Source: Cryptomeria japonica (Eukaryota > Streptophyta > Pinopsida > Cupressales > Cupressaceae). From it: a stretch of DNA of 64,000 nucleotides. This document shows positions 35,273 through 47,225 of the stretch, piece after piece. Under the pieces are notes generated by a model that was not told the origin of the DNA, did not search any database, and saw only the letters and a list, made by a program, of their open reading frames with translations. The position numbers and the translations under genes are program-made. How positions within the stretch are numbered: position 1 is the first letter of the stretch; the number at the start of each line of letters is the position of its first letter. The stretch covers positions 263,484,574 through 263,548,573 of the forward strand of contig NC_081407.1 in the NCBI RefSeq assembly GCF_030272615.1. The letters are read 5' to 3'.

Positions 35273-36581
35273 CCTTCCATATCAAGACATCAAGCAACAC
35301 AACCCATCACCAAGTTTGATGGTAAATTTATCCAAATGGGCACACTGGCTAAAGAATCAGAAGATAAAGACATCCTTAGCTAGTTATACAAGGATGAAGA
35401 AGAAATCAGAGCTTCTACCATAGAAGTAGTCATACCAACAAAATAGTATGGAAATGGGTTCCGAATCATGCAACAAATATGATAAAAAGTAAAAGGACCT
35501 ATTGGCAAGCATCAAGAAGACATCATAGAACCTATACAACTTCATTCACAATTTGCAAAAGACAAAATAGGTCTTGGGTATGGCCAACATATTCCACCTG
35601 TACAAAAGAAAAATCACCATAAAAAAACCACAATGTAAAGAAAATAAAAAACATAATGAAGACTCATGGAAAGAAGCACTACAACAAGAAGTAGAAAAGA
35701 CAAGGAGCAAAAACATGAAGAAGATGAGAAACAACAAGAAGAACTCGCTATTCAAAAGGAGGAAGCTTCTTATAAAAAAGTACATCATGTATAAGAACTA
35801 GATTGAACCAAGGTTAAGCCACAACCTAAAGAAAATTCTACTCACAGAAAAGAAATGGTGTATGAACAAAGTCAAAGAGTACAAGAAAGCACTGATCCTG
35901 AATCAGAACAAGCTACTAAACTTGTGTCAATTATCAGTGATCTTTTCTCACCATACAATATACCTATCAGATTCAACGAGGTGACCTGGGATAGTGATTC
36001 TAAAAATGATTCCAATGAGTATGAGTGGGATATTTGTTCTGATGTTATTTAAGATATTGAGGTGGATACAATCCATGCATACACACCCATTTCTCACAAG
36101 GGACAAGGCTCAAGATATCGACCATTTAAATTCAGACCACAACATATCTATGAGGTTAGTGAGAACAAGCAATGATCATACGAACAAGGAAACATCGAAG
36201 AGAATACCATTGAAGACCTCAAGAATATCATAGACCTCACCAATATCCCAAACAACTATGTGGACATCTCCATCATGACACTTATAGTAGCTGATCTTAA
36301 CCCACCAAATGACTCCCTACTGCTCATATATCCCCATCTAATAGACTGGGAAGAACCCAAACATCATGATATACCAATATTCCCAAATGATGAATCAATT
36401 GTCCAATACCTATTCTCAGTCAACCCATAAACATGCTCCACTAGTGAACAACATAACAATGCCCGCAATCAGGGGAGTGCCAAGTCTCTCAGTTGCAAAA
36501 ATGAAATTAACAATAGATCTAATGGTGAAAACTAGATAATGGCAATATTAGATCGCAAAAAAGTAAAAATAAAGGACGTAT
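35273..36581 (+). pseudogene. Protease-RT linker of the Tat element
   Basis: Acidic and Lys-rich frames (for example 35,855-36,052, QSQRVQESTDPESEQATKLV) with stops and frame changes. Such variable linkers are usual between protease and RT in Tat elements. At least one indel lies here, because RT is in another frame than protease. No separate gene called. Confidence 0.6.
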
Positions 36582-38156
36582 ATGAAGGTGAAAAACCTTT
36601 TTGAGGCACCTAAAGATGGGAGAATTGATACTCTCCCTGAACATTATCAAGAAAGGTCACTAATCTTGTTTGAGCCAACTCAATCAATAAATATGGGCAC
36701 TGAAGCAGTAGTCAAAACCATATATCTAGTAGAATCACTCACAGAAAAAGAACAACCTGACTTTATGAAATTCTTCAAGGAGAAGGAAATCAATTTTGCT
36801 TGGTATTATGTTGACATGCTAGGAGTAGATCTGAATCTAATCATGCATCATCTATCCATTGCTCCTGGAGCTAAACCTATCAAGCAAAAATTAAGGAAGA
36901 TGAATCCACACATGGCATTATTAGTTAAAGAAGAACTAAAAAAGTTATTAGATGTCAGATTCATCTGACCTATAGATTATGTCGAATGGATCTCAAATAT
37001 TGTACCAGTTTCCAAACCAGATAAAAGAATAAGGATTTTCACAGACTTTAGGGACCTAAATAAGGCATGTCCAAAGGATGACTTTCCTTTAACAAGCATC
37101 AACACTATTATTGATCTAATAGTAGGGCATGCAATGCTATCTCTCATGGATGGTTTCTCTAGCTATAACCAAATCAAGATAGCCCCAGAAGATCAAGATA
37201 AAACTACATTCACTTGTCCATGGGGAACATATTGTTGGAACGTCATGCCTTTTGGCTTGAAAAACATTGGTGCAACTTATCAAAGAGCCATGACAACAAT
37301 CTTCCATGACATGATGCATACTTTCATTGAGGATTATGTGGATGATTTTCTAGCTAAATCATTCACCAGAGTAGAACACCTAGGCATCCTAGATAAAATC
37401 TTTCAAATATTAGAGCAATTCAATGTCAGATTAAACCCTAATAAGTGTGTCTTTGGGGTTACATTGGGAAAACTATTGGGATAAATTGTATCACAAAAGA
37501 GCATCAAAGTAGATCTAGCAAAGGTTCAAGCTATCATGAAAATTCAACCTCCTAAAAACATTAGCTAGCTACGATCTCTACAGGGCAGGCTACAATCAAT
37601 CAGACAATTCATCGCTCAGTTAGCAGATAAATGTCTTCTGTTCAATCATGTGCTTCATAAGAATATACCTTTCAGATGGGAGGAAAAATGTGTAGAATCA
37701 TTCCACTAGCTCAAACAATATATGATGAATCCACTAGTTCTGGTACCACCAATAGCAGGGCCACTCATTCTCTATATATGAACTACAGAAGTATCATTTG
37801 GGGCACTGCTAGCACAAGAAGATCTAGCAGGCAAAGAAAGGGAAATCTATTACATCACCAGGACTTTGAATAGATATGAACTCAATTATACATTCATCGA
37901 AAAGGCTTTCTTAGCGGTGGTGTTTTCTTCTCAAACATTCTGCCACCATAGGCAAGCCCACACAATCAAGTTGGTAGCAAAGATCAATCCTCTCAAGTAT
38001 CTACTCAGCAAACCCGCTCTCATGGGAAGATTAGCTAAGTGGGTCATGATCCTAAGTGAGTTCAACATTCAATACATAGAATGATGATCTATCAAAGGAC
38101 AAGCAATTGTAGATCAACTGGAAGAAGTACCACTACAAGACCAACACCCACTATAG
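36582..38156 (+). pseudogene. Tat reverse transcriptase and RNase H
   Basis: RT starts in the connection PDFMKFFKEKEINFAWYYVD; the domain proper includes KEELKKLLDVRFI, then a TGA where Arg is expected, then DFRDLNKACPKDDFPLTSI, SLMDGFSSYNQIKIAPEDQD (first catalytic Asp) and PFGLKNIGATYQRAM. The catalytic box DYVDDFLAKS lies near 37,335, and the LNPNKCVFGV motif follows. RNase H (37,640-38,085) is recognisable by FGALLAQED, YITRTLNRYELNYTFIEKAF and a Leu/Lys-rich tail. A few TAG and TGA stops break the frame; catalytic residues of RT are present. Confidence 0.93.
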
Positions 38157-38450
38157 GTGGAATTTCCAGATATGGATGTCCTCACTATCACACCCAAGAA
38201 AGGGACCCTATACTTTGATGGATCCTATAAACAACATGGATCGGGTGTCAGCATCCTCTTCATCACTCTAGAGGGGCACACAATTCCAAGATCTTATAGA
38301 CTGATGTTTCCATGCACCAACAACATTGTTGAATATGAAACCCTGGTGATGGGAATCAAAGTAGTAGAATGGAGAATCACAGAATTGACTCTATGGGGAT
38401 TCTCAATTAGTTATCAACTAGATCAACAATGACCATCAAACAAAAGATGA
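38157..38450 (+). pseudogene. Second, archaeal-type RNase H of the Tat element
   Basis: Continues in the RT frame: TLYFDGSYKQHGSGVSILFI with the first catalytic Asp, then PCTNNIVEYETLVMGIKV with the catalytic Glu in the EYE motif, and later a DD-containing stretch near 38,450. A second RNase H after the usual one is known for the Tat lineage and absent from other plant gypsy groups, so it supports the lineage call. The last part is frame-shifted relative to the integrase that follows. Confidence 0.85.
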
Positions 38451-38459
38451 TAAGCTAAT

Positions 38460-39939
38460 GCCTTACAAAAGAATGGTGGATGATTTCAAAAAGTAATTTG
38501 TGCACATCACCTTTGAGCAAATTCCAATATTGGACAACACAGTTGTTGATGCAATGGCCACTATTGCCTCACTTCTACAAATTCCAGATAGACATAATCA
38601 TTATGAATTCTTGGTGGAGCAATTGTTTTTCTCAGCCTATGACAATTTTGCATCCCAAGTCATCTGTGCCCTGATCGGTTTTGATTCCCCTCTATATGGG
38701 AAGATCTATGATTATCTCAAAAACAATACTCTCCCTCCTAACCTATCTCACAACCAAAAATGAAGCTTCATCTGACAAGCCACCCACTATACCTTAACCA
38801 CTGACACACTTTACCACCGAGGTCTAGATGGTACTCTTCTTCTATGCCTCGATCGTAACGAATCTGACTCCGCCTTACAAGAGCTTCACGAAGGTATGCA
38901 TTCAAGTGGTCCTACTCTTGCCAAGATACTTCTGAGATTGAGATATTATTGGCTGACAATGGAAAGAGAGTCCTATCAATTTTCTAGGAAATATCCTAAA
39001 TGTCAAATTCATGGTAACCTCATACATGCACCAGCACAAGAGATACAACCATTCACCACATCTTGGCCTTTCTGTCAATGGGGACTTGATTTGGTAGGAA
39101 AGATTCATCCCTCCTCTTCAAATGGGCATAAGTTCATTATCACCACCACAGAGTACTTCACCAAGTGGATCGAAGCAGTCCCAATGACCACCGTGACTTG
39201 AAAGCAGATCTCATCATTCATCCTCAACTATCTCATTTGAAGATATGGCATTCCTAGTTCCATCATCACAGATAACAAGCATCCTTTCAAGAATCAATAT
39301 GTGCAAGAGCTATGCAAATGATTCAAAATCCAACATCACTTTTCCACACCATACTACCCATAGGGGAATGACCCAGAAGAAGCATCAAACAAAACAATCC
39401 TGAAAATCCTCAAGAAAACTGTAAATGATGTTGGCAAGGATTGGCATGTACAACTCAATCCAACACTTTGGGCCTACAAAATGAGTATCTGCACACCTAA
39501 AGGGGATACACCATATTCATTGGTGTATGGTTTAGAAGAAATTCTACCTCTTGAGGTAGAAATCCCATCTCTCTGAGTATCTTTGAAGGGCCTCATACCA
39601 GATGAGGAATATCAAGTGAACAGGTTGTAGGAACTAGAGCTTCTTGATGAAAAATGACAACATGCCTATGACTATCTCAAGGAATATCAACAATGAATGT
39701 GCAGAAGCTATAATCACAAAGTCATCCCAAGGGATTTCAAAATTGGTGATCTTGTTCTAAAGGAAAATCCCAGAAATCGGCAAGACGAAGAAAAGAAGGG
39801 GAAATTTGAACCTAACTGGTTAGGACCCTTTATCATCATATCAGCCTACAAATTAGGAGCATATCAGTTGTCATATTCAGAAGGGGATGTGCTCGATGAA
39901 CCAACAAACAACATCCTTTTGAATAAATTCTACACTTGA
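38460..39939 (+). pseudogene. Tat integrase with zinc-binding and C-terminal domains
   Basis: In one frame with eight stops after 39,199 (six TGA, two TAG, none TAA). The N-terminal HHCC region is near 38,880-39,000 (ELHEGMHSSGPTLAKILLRL, CQIHG). Core: WGLDLVGKI with the first Asp, then IITDNKHPFKN with the second, then the Glu in PEEASNKTI. The C-terminal domain (39,700-39,936) reads FKIGDLVLKENPRN, FEPNWLGPFII, DEPTNNILLNKFYT and ends near 39,939. It inserts element DNA into the chromosome; inactive here. Confidence 0.92.
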
Positions 39940-41959
39940 GTCCTCCAATGCATGGAAAAAGCAAAAAAGAAAAAAAAAATCAAAAAATCAAAAAAATACA
40001 AATAAATGAAAAACAAATAAAAAAGTGCAATAAAAACAAGTGGTGAAAACTTGGCAACAAGCACCACTTGTGATAAAAAGGCTCCTCCATCTATTAGTAC
40101 TGATATCATATCTTTGATCTATCTAATCTAAGTCCATGACCATCGCAGAACACTTATACATGCCACATCAATCTTAGACATACTTAGCATAGTCACTATC
40201 CTTGATTTATCTGAATCAGTTATCTAAATCATATCCCACCATGGCTTGGTGATCAATGTAAATATCCATATCGAGTACTATCTAGAATGGGGATAGGTTT
40301 GTGACGTCGCTAGGGGGATTTTGGTCTTGAGGATTTTAGACATTGAACCAAACACGTAGCAAGACAACAAGGATCAGAACAACCAACAAATGACAACTGC
40401 AATGCAACAAGACTAGATACCATGGAATTGAACTAATTAGAATTGAACAAAAGATCTATTTGCAAGATGTTTTACTTGACAAGAATACATTTTAAATAGC
40501 ATGCATGCTTACTTATGGTTGTTAATCTTTTGCTTATCATATCTCCTAAGCAACTAAAGGACGTCTTATGACTAAAGAAGCAAGGAAGGAATGTGATGTT
40601 TTCTTTATCTATTGTTTGGGAGTGAAACCTTCTATTATGCAAATTTTTCTTACGATGTGATCAGGTAACATATCATTGAAGACATTTCGGATTTGTATAG
40701 GACAAAGGTTAACTCTTGTCTATTTTACACAAGCAACACTCAGATCATCTTGGTTCAATTATACCTCAACACTTGTGTCATCTTGCAATATCAAAATCCT
40801 TGTAAGTTATACTTAGGTCATTATGGTTCAAATTATACCATGATGCTTGTATCAAATTTTGACAAATCAAGGCCCGATGATGAAAACAAAGGAAGCACTG
40901 GCACTTTGATCAAGACATATGACAACTTATGAGAACAAGAATGCATATTAAGCTTTGAATTAGTTGCACATCATTATCATTTAAATCATTCATTAGGTTG
41001 CATATCATTTTAAATCTAGAATTAGTTATCATTGTAATCTCTCATTAGATTACATATCATCACATTCAGTTGCATATAAATCATTAGGTGCATTCTCATT
41101 ATCATATTAGGTTTGCATTATCATTATCATTTAGACCATGTTAAAAAATCTTGCATGTAGGTACATTCATTGCATTAACTAACATTATCATATCATTTCA
41201 TACATCTCATTTTCAAGATACATCTCACATTATCATATCATTTCATACATCTCATTTTCAAAATACATCTCACAATATCATTATTATTTCATACATCTCA
41301 TTTTCAAGATACATCTCACATTATCATTGCATTTCATACATCTTGTTTTTAAGATACAATCGTAAATCAAAGTTGTATCATTATCACAATGCATCCCATA
41401 CATGAGCATCATCATATCAAGTAAATGTAATATTCTAGATTACATTATCCACAACACACAATAACAAAATAGGTTAGCAACATTTGCACAAATCATTAAT
41501 CCAATAATAATTTGCATATCACCTTCTAAACATATAGTACATACAATCATCATCATAGAAATCATATAAATCACCCACAATACACATCATCTGCATCAAC
41601 ATTTGCAAAAATCATCTAGATCAAAAGCATATCATATAGCTCATCAAAATCAAAGTAGCTGTATCCATAACATATCATCATATATATGTGTGACCACATG
41701 TTGATCCAAAAGAAAAACAAGGATATAAGTCACAAACATATCATCAATGAAGTAATGAAAATACCAAATTCCCTGGATATATATAATCAATAACAAATGC
41801 TCATCACATCACAAAACATCACTATCAATAAATATCAATAAGATCATCAAAAATTCATATAAGAACATCATTGAGTAGCATATAAATAAGATCAAAGTAC
41901 AACAATATATCATATCAGAAGGTCATCAAAAATACAAGATATAAGTACAAAATCTATGA
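39940..41959 (+). other. Tat 3' region
   Basis: No gene on the + strand. An A-rich stretch at 39,958-40,030, then unique-looking AT-rich DNA, then CATCAT-rich sequence 41,400-41,950 like that at 12,990-13,130. The minisatellite at 41,195-41,365 is listed separately. Confidence 0.55.
41195..41365 (+). repeat. Minisatellite, about four units, same as at 12,805
   Basis: Units TTTCATACATCTCATTTTCA plus AGATACATCTCACATTATCAT. The shared unit at the same relative place in two elements makes it a family feature. Confidence 0.85.
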
Positions 41960-42617
41960 TCATAATCACGAAGCAAGATCAACCTGACCACCTCCAAGAC
42001 CTGTCAATTGAGAGCTCAAGCTACTTGCACCTACGCTACTACTAGGAGAATCCCTCCTAGGACCCATAACCCCCTCACTACCCTTTGTCTCTGAGAACCC
42101 CCATGTTGCGAGCTGGCAACATAGGTAGGAGCACATCAGTCTGGTGGCACAACCTAAAAGTATGGGGTCATTTAATACTCTGCCTACCTTGTAGGGTCAG
42201 TGAGACTCTAGATGGTGTCCCTTGTAACACCCTGTGCGACTTCCTATTGCAAAGATTGCATTGTCTCCTCTTCCTAGATGTGTCACTCTATCTCTATGTC
42301 GGCTCTAGCGACATTGTCACCACCTGTCTCTATAGTTGGGCAACTCGTGCCTGGGCCTGTGTAAGATGACCCTATACCCTATGCAACAAGGACTGTAATG
42401 TTGCTATTTGTGCCTACTGCTAATGAGGAGGCACTCTAATCTACACACCCTATGGTTGTGGATCCTGCATACCAACCTGTCAAGGGGAAAGAGGGGGAAT
42501 ATCAATCCTCCTCCGTTGCACCAATGGTTGTACATTGTCCTCCTCTGACTCCTCCTCTGCTACTACCCCCGCCAATCACATCACACCTACTCCTCCACCA
42601 ACCACTATTAGAATCAA
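41960..42617 (-). pseudogene. C-terminal tail of the antisense gene, truncated by insertion
   Basis: On the minus strand one frame gives RRRIDIPPLSP, later PPH, QIATLQSLLHRV, GHLTQAQARVAQL and RQVVTMSLEPT, a Gln-rich helical tail with many TAG stops where Gln codons fit the context. The position just beyond the CATCAT-rich region equals that of the PMD gene tail near 13,260-13,500. The PMD part itself should lie on the other side of the element inserted at 42,618, outside the window. Confidence 0.5.
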
Positions 42618-43398
42618 TGGTAGTCCCAAAGACACTGAGAGGGGGGGTGAATCAGTGTCTAACCAGTTAACAAAATATTTATACTTATTTAAAACTTTGC
42701 ATCTCAAAACACTATACCAGTAAATAAGAATTAATGCAACAAATAAGAATAACATAGACAACATAGAGAACACACCATAACACAAGATATTTAATGAGGA
42801 AACCCGGTGTGGGAAAAACCTCAATGGGATTTGTGACCCACAATATTCACTCATTGGCCAATGAATAAATATTACTTACATGAGGGGCCTGTACATGCAG
42901 GAAGGCTAGCAGCCTAGAGCTCACTGCTCAACTACAAAATGGAAGTCTCACTGACTTACAAATTGGATTATCAAAATCCAATACAATGTACTACTTCAAA
43001 TCAGCATCAACTATGCCAGGTTCAGTATTGGTTTAAGCTCAGTTAATAACAAAGACCTTCGCTGTCAACTATATAACCTTATACAAAATTGCCTTACACT
43101 TCTCATCTATCTTCCTTACAAAAAGACCTATAAGATCTCATACATATATGAGTCTTTTACAATATGCCATGTCAGCTTTTACAAGAGATAATTATGTTAT
43201 AAAACAATAAAAAAAAGTTTATTCCATATCGGCTTGAGTGCTGGTAAGCATTGTTGCCGCTGTCGGTGAAGTGTCTGTCGGTGTATGTAGAAGTCTCTTG
43301 CCAATGTCGATAATTGTCAGTTGGTTTCCAGATTATTGTCAGTTGGTTGCCATCAATGACAACATCAACTATTCTCATAAGAGTGTAGAATGCCAACA
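42618..43398 (-). mobile_element. 3' LTR of a minus-strand copia-like element
   Basis: The + strand runs from TGGTAGTCCCAAAGACAC to GAATGCCAACA; next to it the minus strand has the purine tract AAAGGGGGAGAT (43,399-43,410). It resembles the copia LTR at 2525-3590 in GGGGGGTGAATCAGT, CCTAGAGCTCACTGCTCAA and the AAAACCTCAATGGG region, so a related family is likely. No pol is visible in the window; the element continues into 45,149 and is then cut by the 45,150 insertion. Expected target duplication: ATCAA (42,613-42,617). Confidence 0.8.
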
Positions 43399-43656
43399 AT
43401 CTCCCCCTTTGGCATTGATGGCAACACTCATGAGAAAAATCTAAAAACTATTCCCAAAAAATGAAGTCCAAAAAGATGTGGTCCCTCTGAGCAAGTGATC
43501 TCCTTTGTATAAGTATTTTTTCTCTCCACTACTCCCCCTTTGACATCAATGACAAAGGTTGTCAAAAATAATCAAACGAGTGCAAAACTTTCACCTCAAA
43601 GTCTGTAACCGGTTGGTTACAATCTGAAAAATATCTGCCAGAACTAGATTTAGACT
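43399..43656 (-). other. Polypurine tract and 3' untranslated region of the copia-like element
   Basis: Purine tract at 43,399-43,410 on the minus strand; no gene in the rest. A second purine-rich GGGGGAGT motif lies near 43,530-43,545. Confidence 0.7.
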
Positions 43657-45149
43657 CTACATAAACCTTTTTCTATCATTCAAAGTTGCCTCAGTTTGTT
43701 GGATTGAGCCGGTGAGATAGTGCCTATGTTCTTCTGGTGATCCCTCTCCTTGAAGTAATGCCTTAGATATTTCAATTCTATGAGAGATAAGATTGTCCGA
43801 CTTGGGACCAAGTTTATTTTTAAGTTCTTGGGCATTTGACCTTATCCTTGCCTTCTTTTTTTCAAGTTTCTCTATCTTCTTCTCAAAACCTACCATTTCT
43901 TGCTCAAAAACTGATATATGTCCGGATGAACCAATTATATTATCAGCTATGTCATCAATTTCTTTCTGTATTTTATTGATCTCCTTATCTATGTCCTCTG
44001 TCAAAAGATGAGGTTTGCATGTTTCCCCATATAACTCCTTGTACTCCAAAATTGTAGAGTTAAGTACCGGTAATAATGTATTCAAGTGTTTTGTACACTT
44101 CTTTATAGTGTCTTCAAAGAATTTACTTTTCTCTTTGTCAACTCTCTCCTTGATTGTGTCCTCATTCACCTTGTCAATAGTTATTACATTATCAACAATA
44201 AATCTGGACAATGTGTCCAATTTACCTAAAGAATCCTTAATATGATCTATGTTACAATTTGGTGCAATCAATTTAAGAATAGGTAAAGTGTTGTCAATTG
44301 CCTTGTAGGCCAATGCATTGCAATCCATTATCTTATTGATTGAATCCAAAAGTCCCTCTGTAACATTAGTAGGTCTGAATTCACCTATAGATGTGCCAGA
44401 TGTCTGACCAATTATCTTTATTGCCTTTGTGCTTCCATCAAGTGTAACCATTTTTCTTGCATTTTCCTCCGGTGGATCAGTCTGGGTTTGCATCTCAACC
44501 TACAAAGGCTTCTCAGACTATTTTAATGTCTCTGTGATTGTCGGTTTCTCTATTTCAGTGTATACCTTTGCCTCAGTTTGTTTTTCTTCCCATTTTTCTA
44601 TTTTCGGTGGCCCTGTGCTAGTATCTTTGTCTTCAATAGGTTTTTCAGTTTCTGATGGTTGCTCTATTTGGGTTGGGATCTCAACTTCAACAGTTTCTAC
44701 TAGTTTCTTTGCCATGTTGCAACAATCAACATTGTCTACCTTAACCTCTGAATTATCCTTATCCACAACAATATTTACCTCTTGAGTATCCACATTCATT
44801 GTAAAAAGTATCTCTGATTCAGGATTAGTATCATCATGTGTAATACCTTAAGTGTCAATAACCGGTGGATCTTTTGAGTGTACCGATGCAGTATCCAAAG
44901 GTGGTGGAGGTACATTGTTTTTAATATTAATGTTTGGAACTCCACCAATTTTTCCTTTGCCCTTGTCCTTGTCTTTCTAATACACTTTGAATGTCTTTTT
45001 AGGTCTTCTCATTTCCTCTTGTTTTTCTTTCTCCACAAAAAATATATCCCAATTATCTGTAGTCTCATCTGCAATATCCTTCACTCTTCCTAACATTAAG
45101 CTTACTTGTCGGTCCCCACTGGCAAAAATGGATCGGTTTGCTTTAGAAA
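43657..45149 (-). pseudogene. Coiled-coil gene next to the 3' LTR (env-like position), unrecognised
   Basis: One minus-strand frame is followed for nearly 500 codons and is cut at 45,149 by the next insertion. It has four stops: TAG 44,979, TAA 44,850, TAG 44,520, TAG near 44,502. The first part is Lys/Glu-rich and Pro-rich (DKGKGKIGGVP, NVPPPPLDTASVHSKDPP). The middle is acidic with EIPTQIEQPSETEKPIEDKD. The last 278 codons are open and strongly coiled coil (EDIDKEINKIQKEIDDIADN; FEKKIEKLEKKKARIRSNAQ). No RT, integrase or knuckle seen. SIRE/Maximus copia elements carry a coiled-coil env-like frame at this place; no signal peptide or membrane segment is seen here. Confidence 0.6.
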
Positions 45150-46965
45150 TGTAATGCCCCTACCCTAGTCAGACTTGTAAAACCCGTTTGACCTTGGTTG
45201 ACTTCCTATGTGGCATTCTTGAATGGTAGGTTAACCATGATGCAATGTGTGGCTTAGATAATATGAATAATCATGCATACCTATTATTGTGCTTTTGCAT
45301 TGATTCTTGTGTAAATGTAATTGTTTCCTAACTCTGTGATAAATCTCGAGCTAACGCCTTCATTGAATATGTATATGTATATGTATGCTTGCATGATTCA
45401 TGGGTGCAGGAGATTGCAGGTACAACACCGCCTAGGGTGACGTTCATCTCCTACGGGATTCACAGGTTTGAATAAACCTCCTCCATCCTCAGAATTCAGA
45501 TTTGGGGGTCATAAAACTCTCATCTTGCCTTAGCCATGGTCAGGTGAGCATCGTGTGTGGTTTGTGGGGCTTTCTTTTCATTGGGTAGCGTGTCATGTGA
45601 TTTGGTGGACTTCCCCGATTTGCGTGCCTTGCGCGAGGTAAGTGGAGATTGTTATCCTAAGTATTCAATTCAATTTAATGTGTGGATGTACGCATTAGTA
45701 ATGTGGAAAATTTAAAATAGGTAGTTTCTTTTATATGATTAATCGTTAATTTAAAGAGATCGCTTTAATTAGAATTGTAGCAAGCTTAAAGTATTTAACT
45801 TGGATTAATGTGCTCATTTACGCATTTGTAGTTGAGAAAATTAGAATAAATAGGTTTCTTTCAAGAGATTAGTCATTTATTAAAAAGGTCACTTTATTAT
45901 GTTGTAGAGAGTTAATTTTAAAAATAACGAATTCAATGAGTTATGCGTATTAGAAAGGAAAGATTTAAAGTCATTTGGAAATAGAAATAAATTAATCATT
46001 TTCGCATTTTGGAAAAAGAAAGGGGAAAATTTTATTATTTAAAGGAAATTATTTTTAAACTTGTAAAGTCAATATAGTCTAAAAGATTGATTTTTGGAAA
46101 TTTAAATTTATATAAACGCTTTACCCTGGTCAATAGTTTCAAAATATAATGTAGGCCTAAATTAATATTGAGAAATTAAAATTTAAAACTAAATAAGAGA
46201 AAGAAGCATGTTAATTTTAATTAGAATAAAACGAGTTAGATTTATTTAGTGGAAAAGAATGATTTCCATTTTCATTTTCTTGTATTTTTTTTTTAAAAAA
46301 AATGCTTAAATTCGAAATTGAAAATTAGGTCAAAAAAAGAGGGTTTCTCATTTAACCTAGTTTTTGGGAATATTTTGGAGGTTCTTTTTGGATTTTTGTT
46401 TTTGGGAGAGGAAAAGAAAATGGTTTTGGAAGGGAGATGTGGGATGGGGAGAAAATGGAGTTTTGTTGTGAGTTGCAGGGGGAGCTCTCCTTCAAAGTCT
46501 TGCCCAAAATGCGATACAAGGTACAATTCCAGCTTACCCTTGTATTTATTGTTGAATAAAAAAAAAAAATTGGTAATTGAATGTTCTCCATGGAATGCTG
46601 GAAAAAGAAATGATAATACCCATGAATGTTTTTCAGATTTAGTTTCAGTTTCTTTTTGAAAGCTTGGTTGTTTGTGGATTCAAGGTTTGTTATGGTTTCT
46701 TGAAACATTTTGAAGAGAGGAAACTAATAGAAAAAAAAAAAAGAGAAACTGTTAAAAAAATCCCTTTGGTTTTGACTATAAATAAAAAAAAATGTGTATC
46801 AAAACTGTTGTTTTCATTGCTACTTTGGCCATGTTTTTTTTTTTTTTTTTTAAAAAAAATTATTATCAAATGGGCCGTTAGGGTTTGGTAGGTGGAGGAG
46901 CTGAGGCTCAACTCATGTCGCCATTCCCCCCCCCCCTCGCTTCTCTCTCCCCGCAGGCTCGCAGA

Positions 46966-47180
46966 TCTTCCTGCGACCACATTGTGGTCCGTAGGGACCT
47001 GCGTCCACAATGTGGGCCGCAGGGGACCCGCATCCACACTATGGGCCATAGGGAGACCTGCGACCATAGTGCGGCTCATAGGGCCTGGGTCCACACTGTG
47101 GGCTGCAGGGAACTTGCGACCACACTGTGGTTTCGCAGGACCTGTGTCCACACTGTGGGCCGCAAGGACCTGCATATTGG
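46966..47180. repeat. GC-rich hairpin minisatellite in the LTR
   Basis: Seven units of 27-30 bases of the form CCTGCGTCCACA-TGTGGGCCGCAGGGA. Each unit is nearly its own inverted repeat (for example GACCACATTGTGGTC), so each can fold. It is the core of a GC-rich island (46,900-47,225) bounded by A-rich DNA. Open frames on both strands here are composition artefacts. Confidence 0.8.
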
Positions 47181-47225
47181 TCCCTCCCACTCCTGTGATG
47201 GGAGGTGGGACCCGTAGGCTAGGGC

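Larger units (their letters stand above)
28686..42617 (+). mobile_element. Autonomous Tat-lineage gypsy element, decayed and interrupted
   Basis: In order: LTR, leader, gag, protease, RT, RNase H, second archaeal-type RNase H, integrase, 3' region with minisatellite, and the tail of the antisense gene. Integrase after RT defines Ty3/gypsy. The second RNase H and the antisense PMD gene point to the Tat lineage. At 42,618 a minus-strand copia-like element interrupts it; the rest (PMD exon, purine tract, 3' LTR) should lie right of the window. Gag and protease share one frame, RT to second RNase H another, integrase a third, so at least two indels exist besides many stops. Confidence 0.88.
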
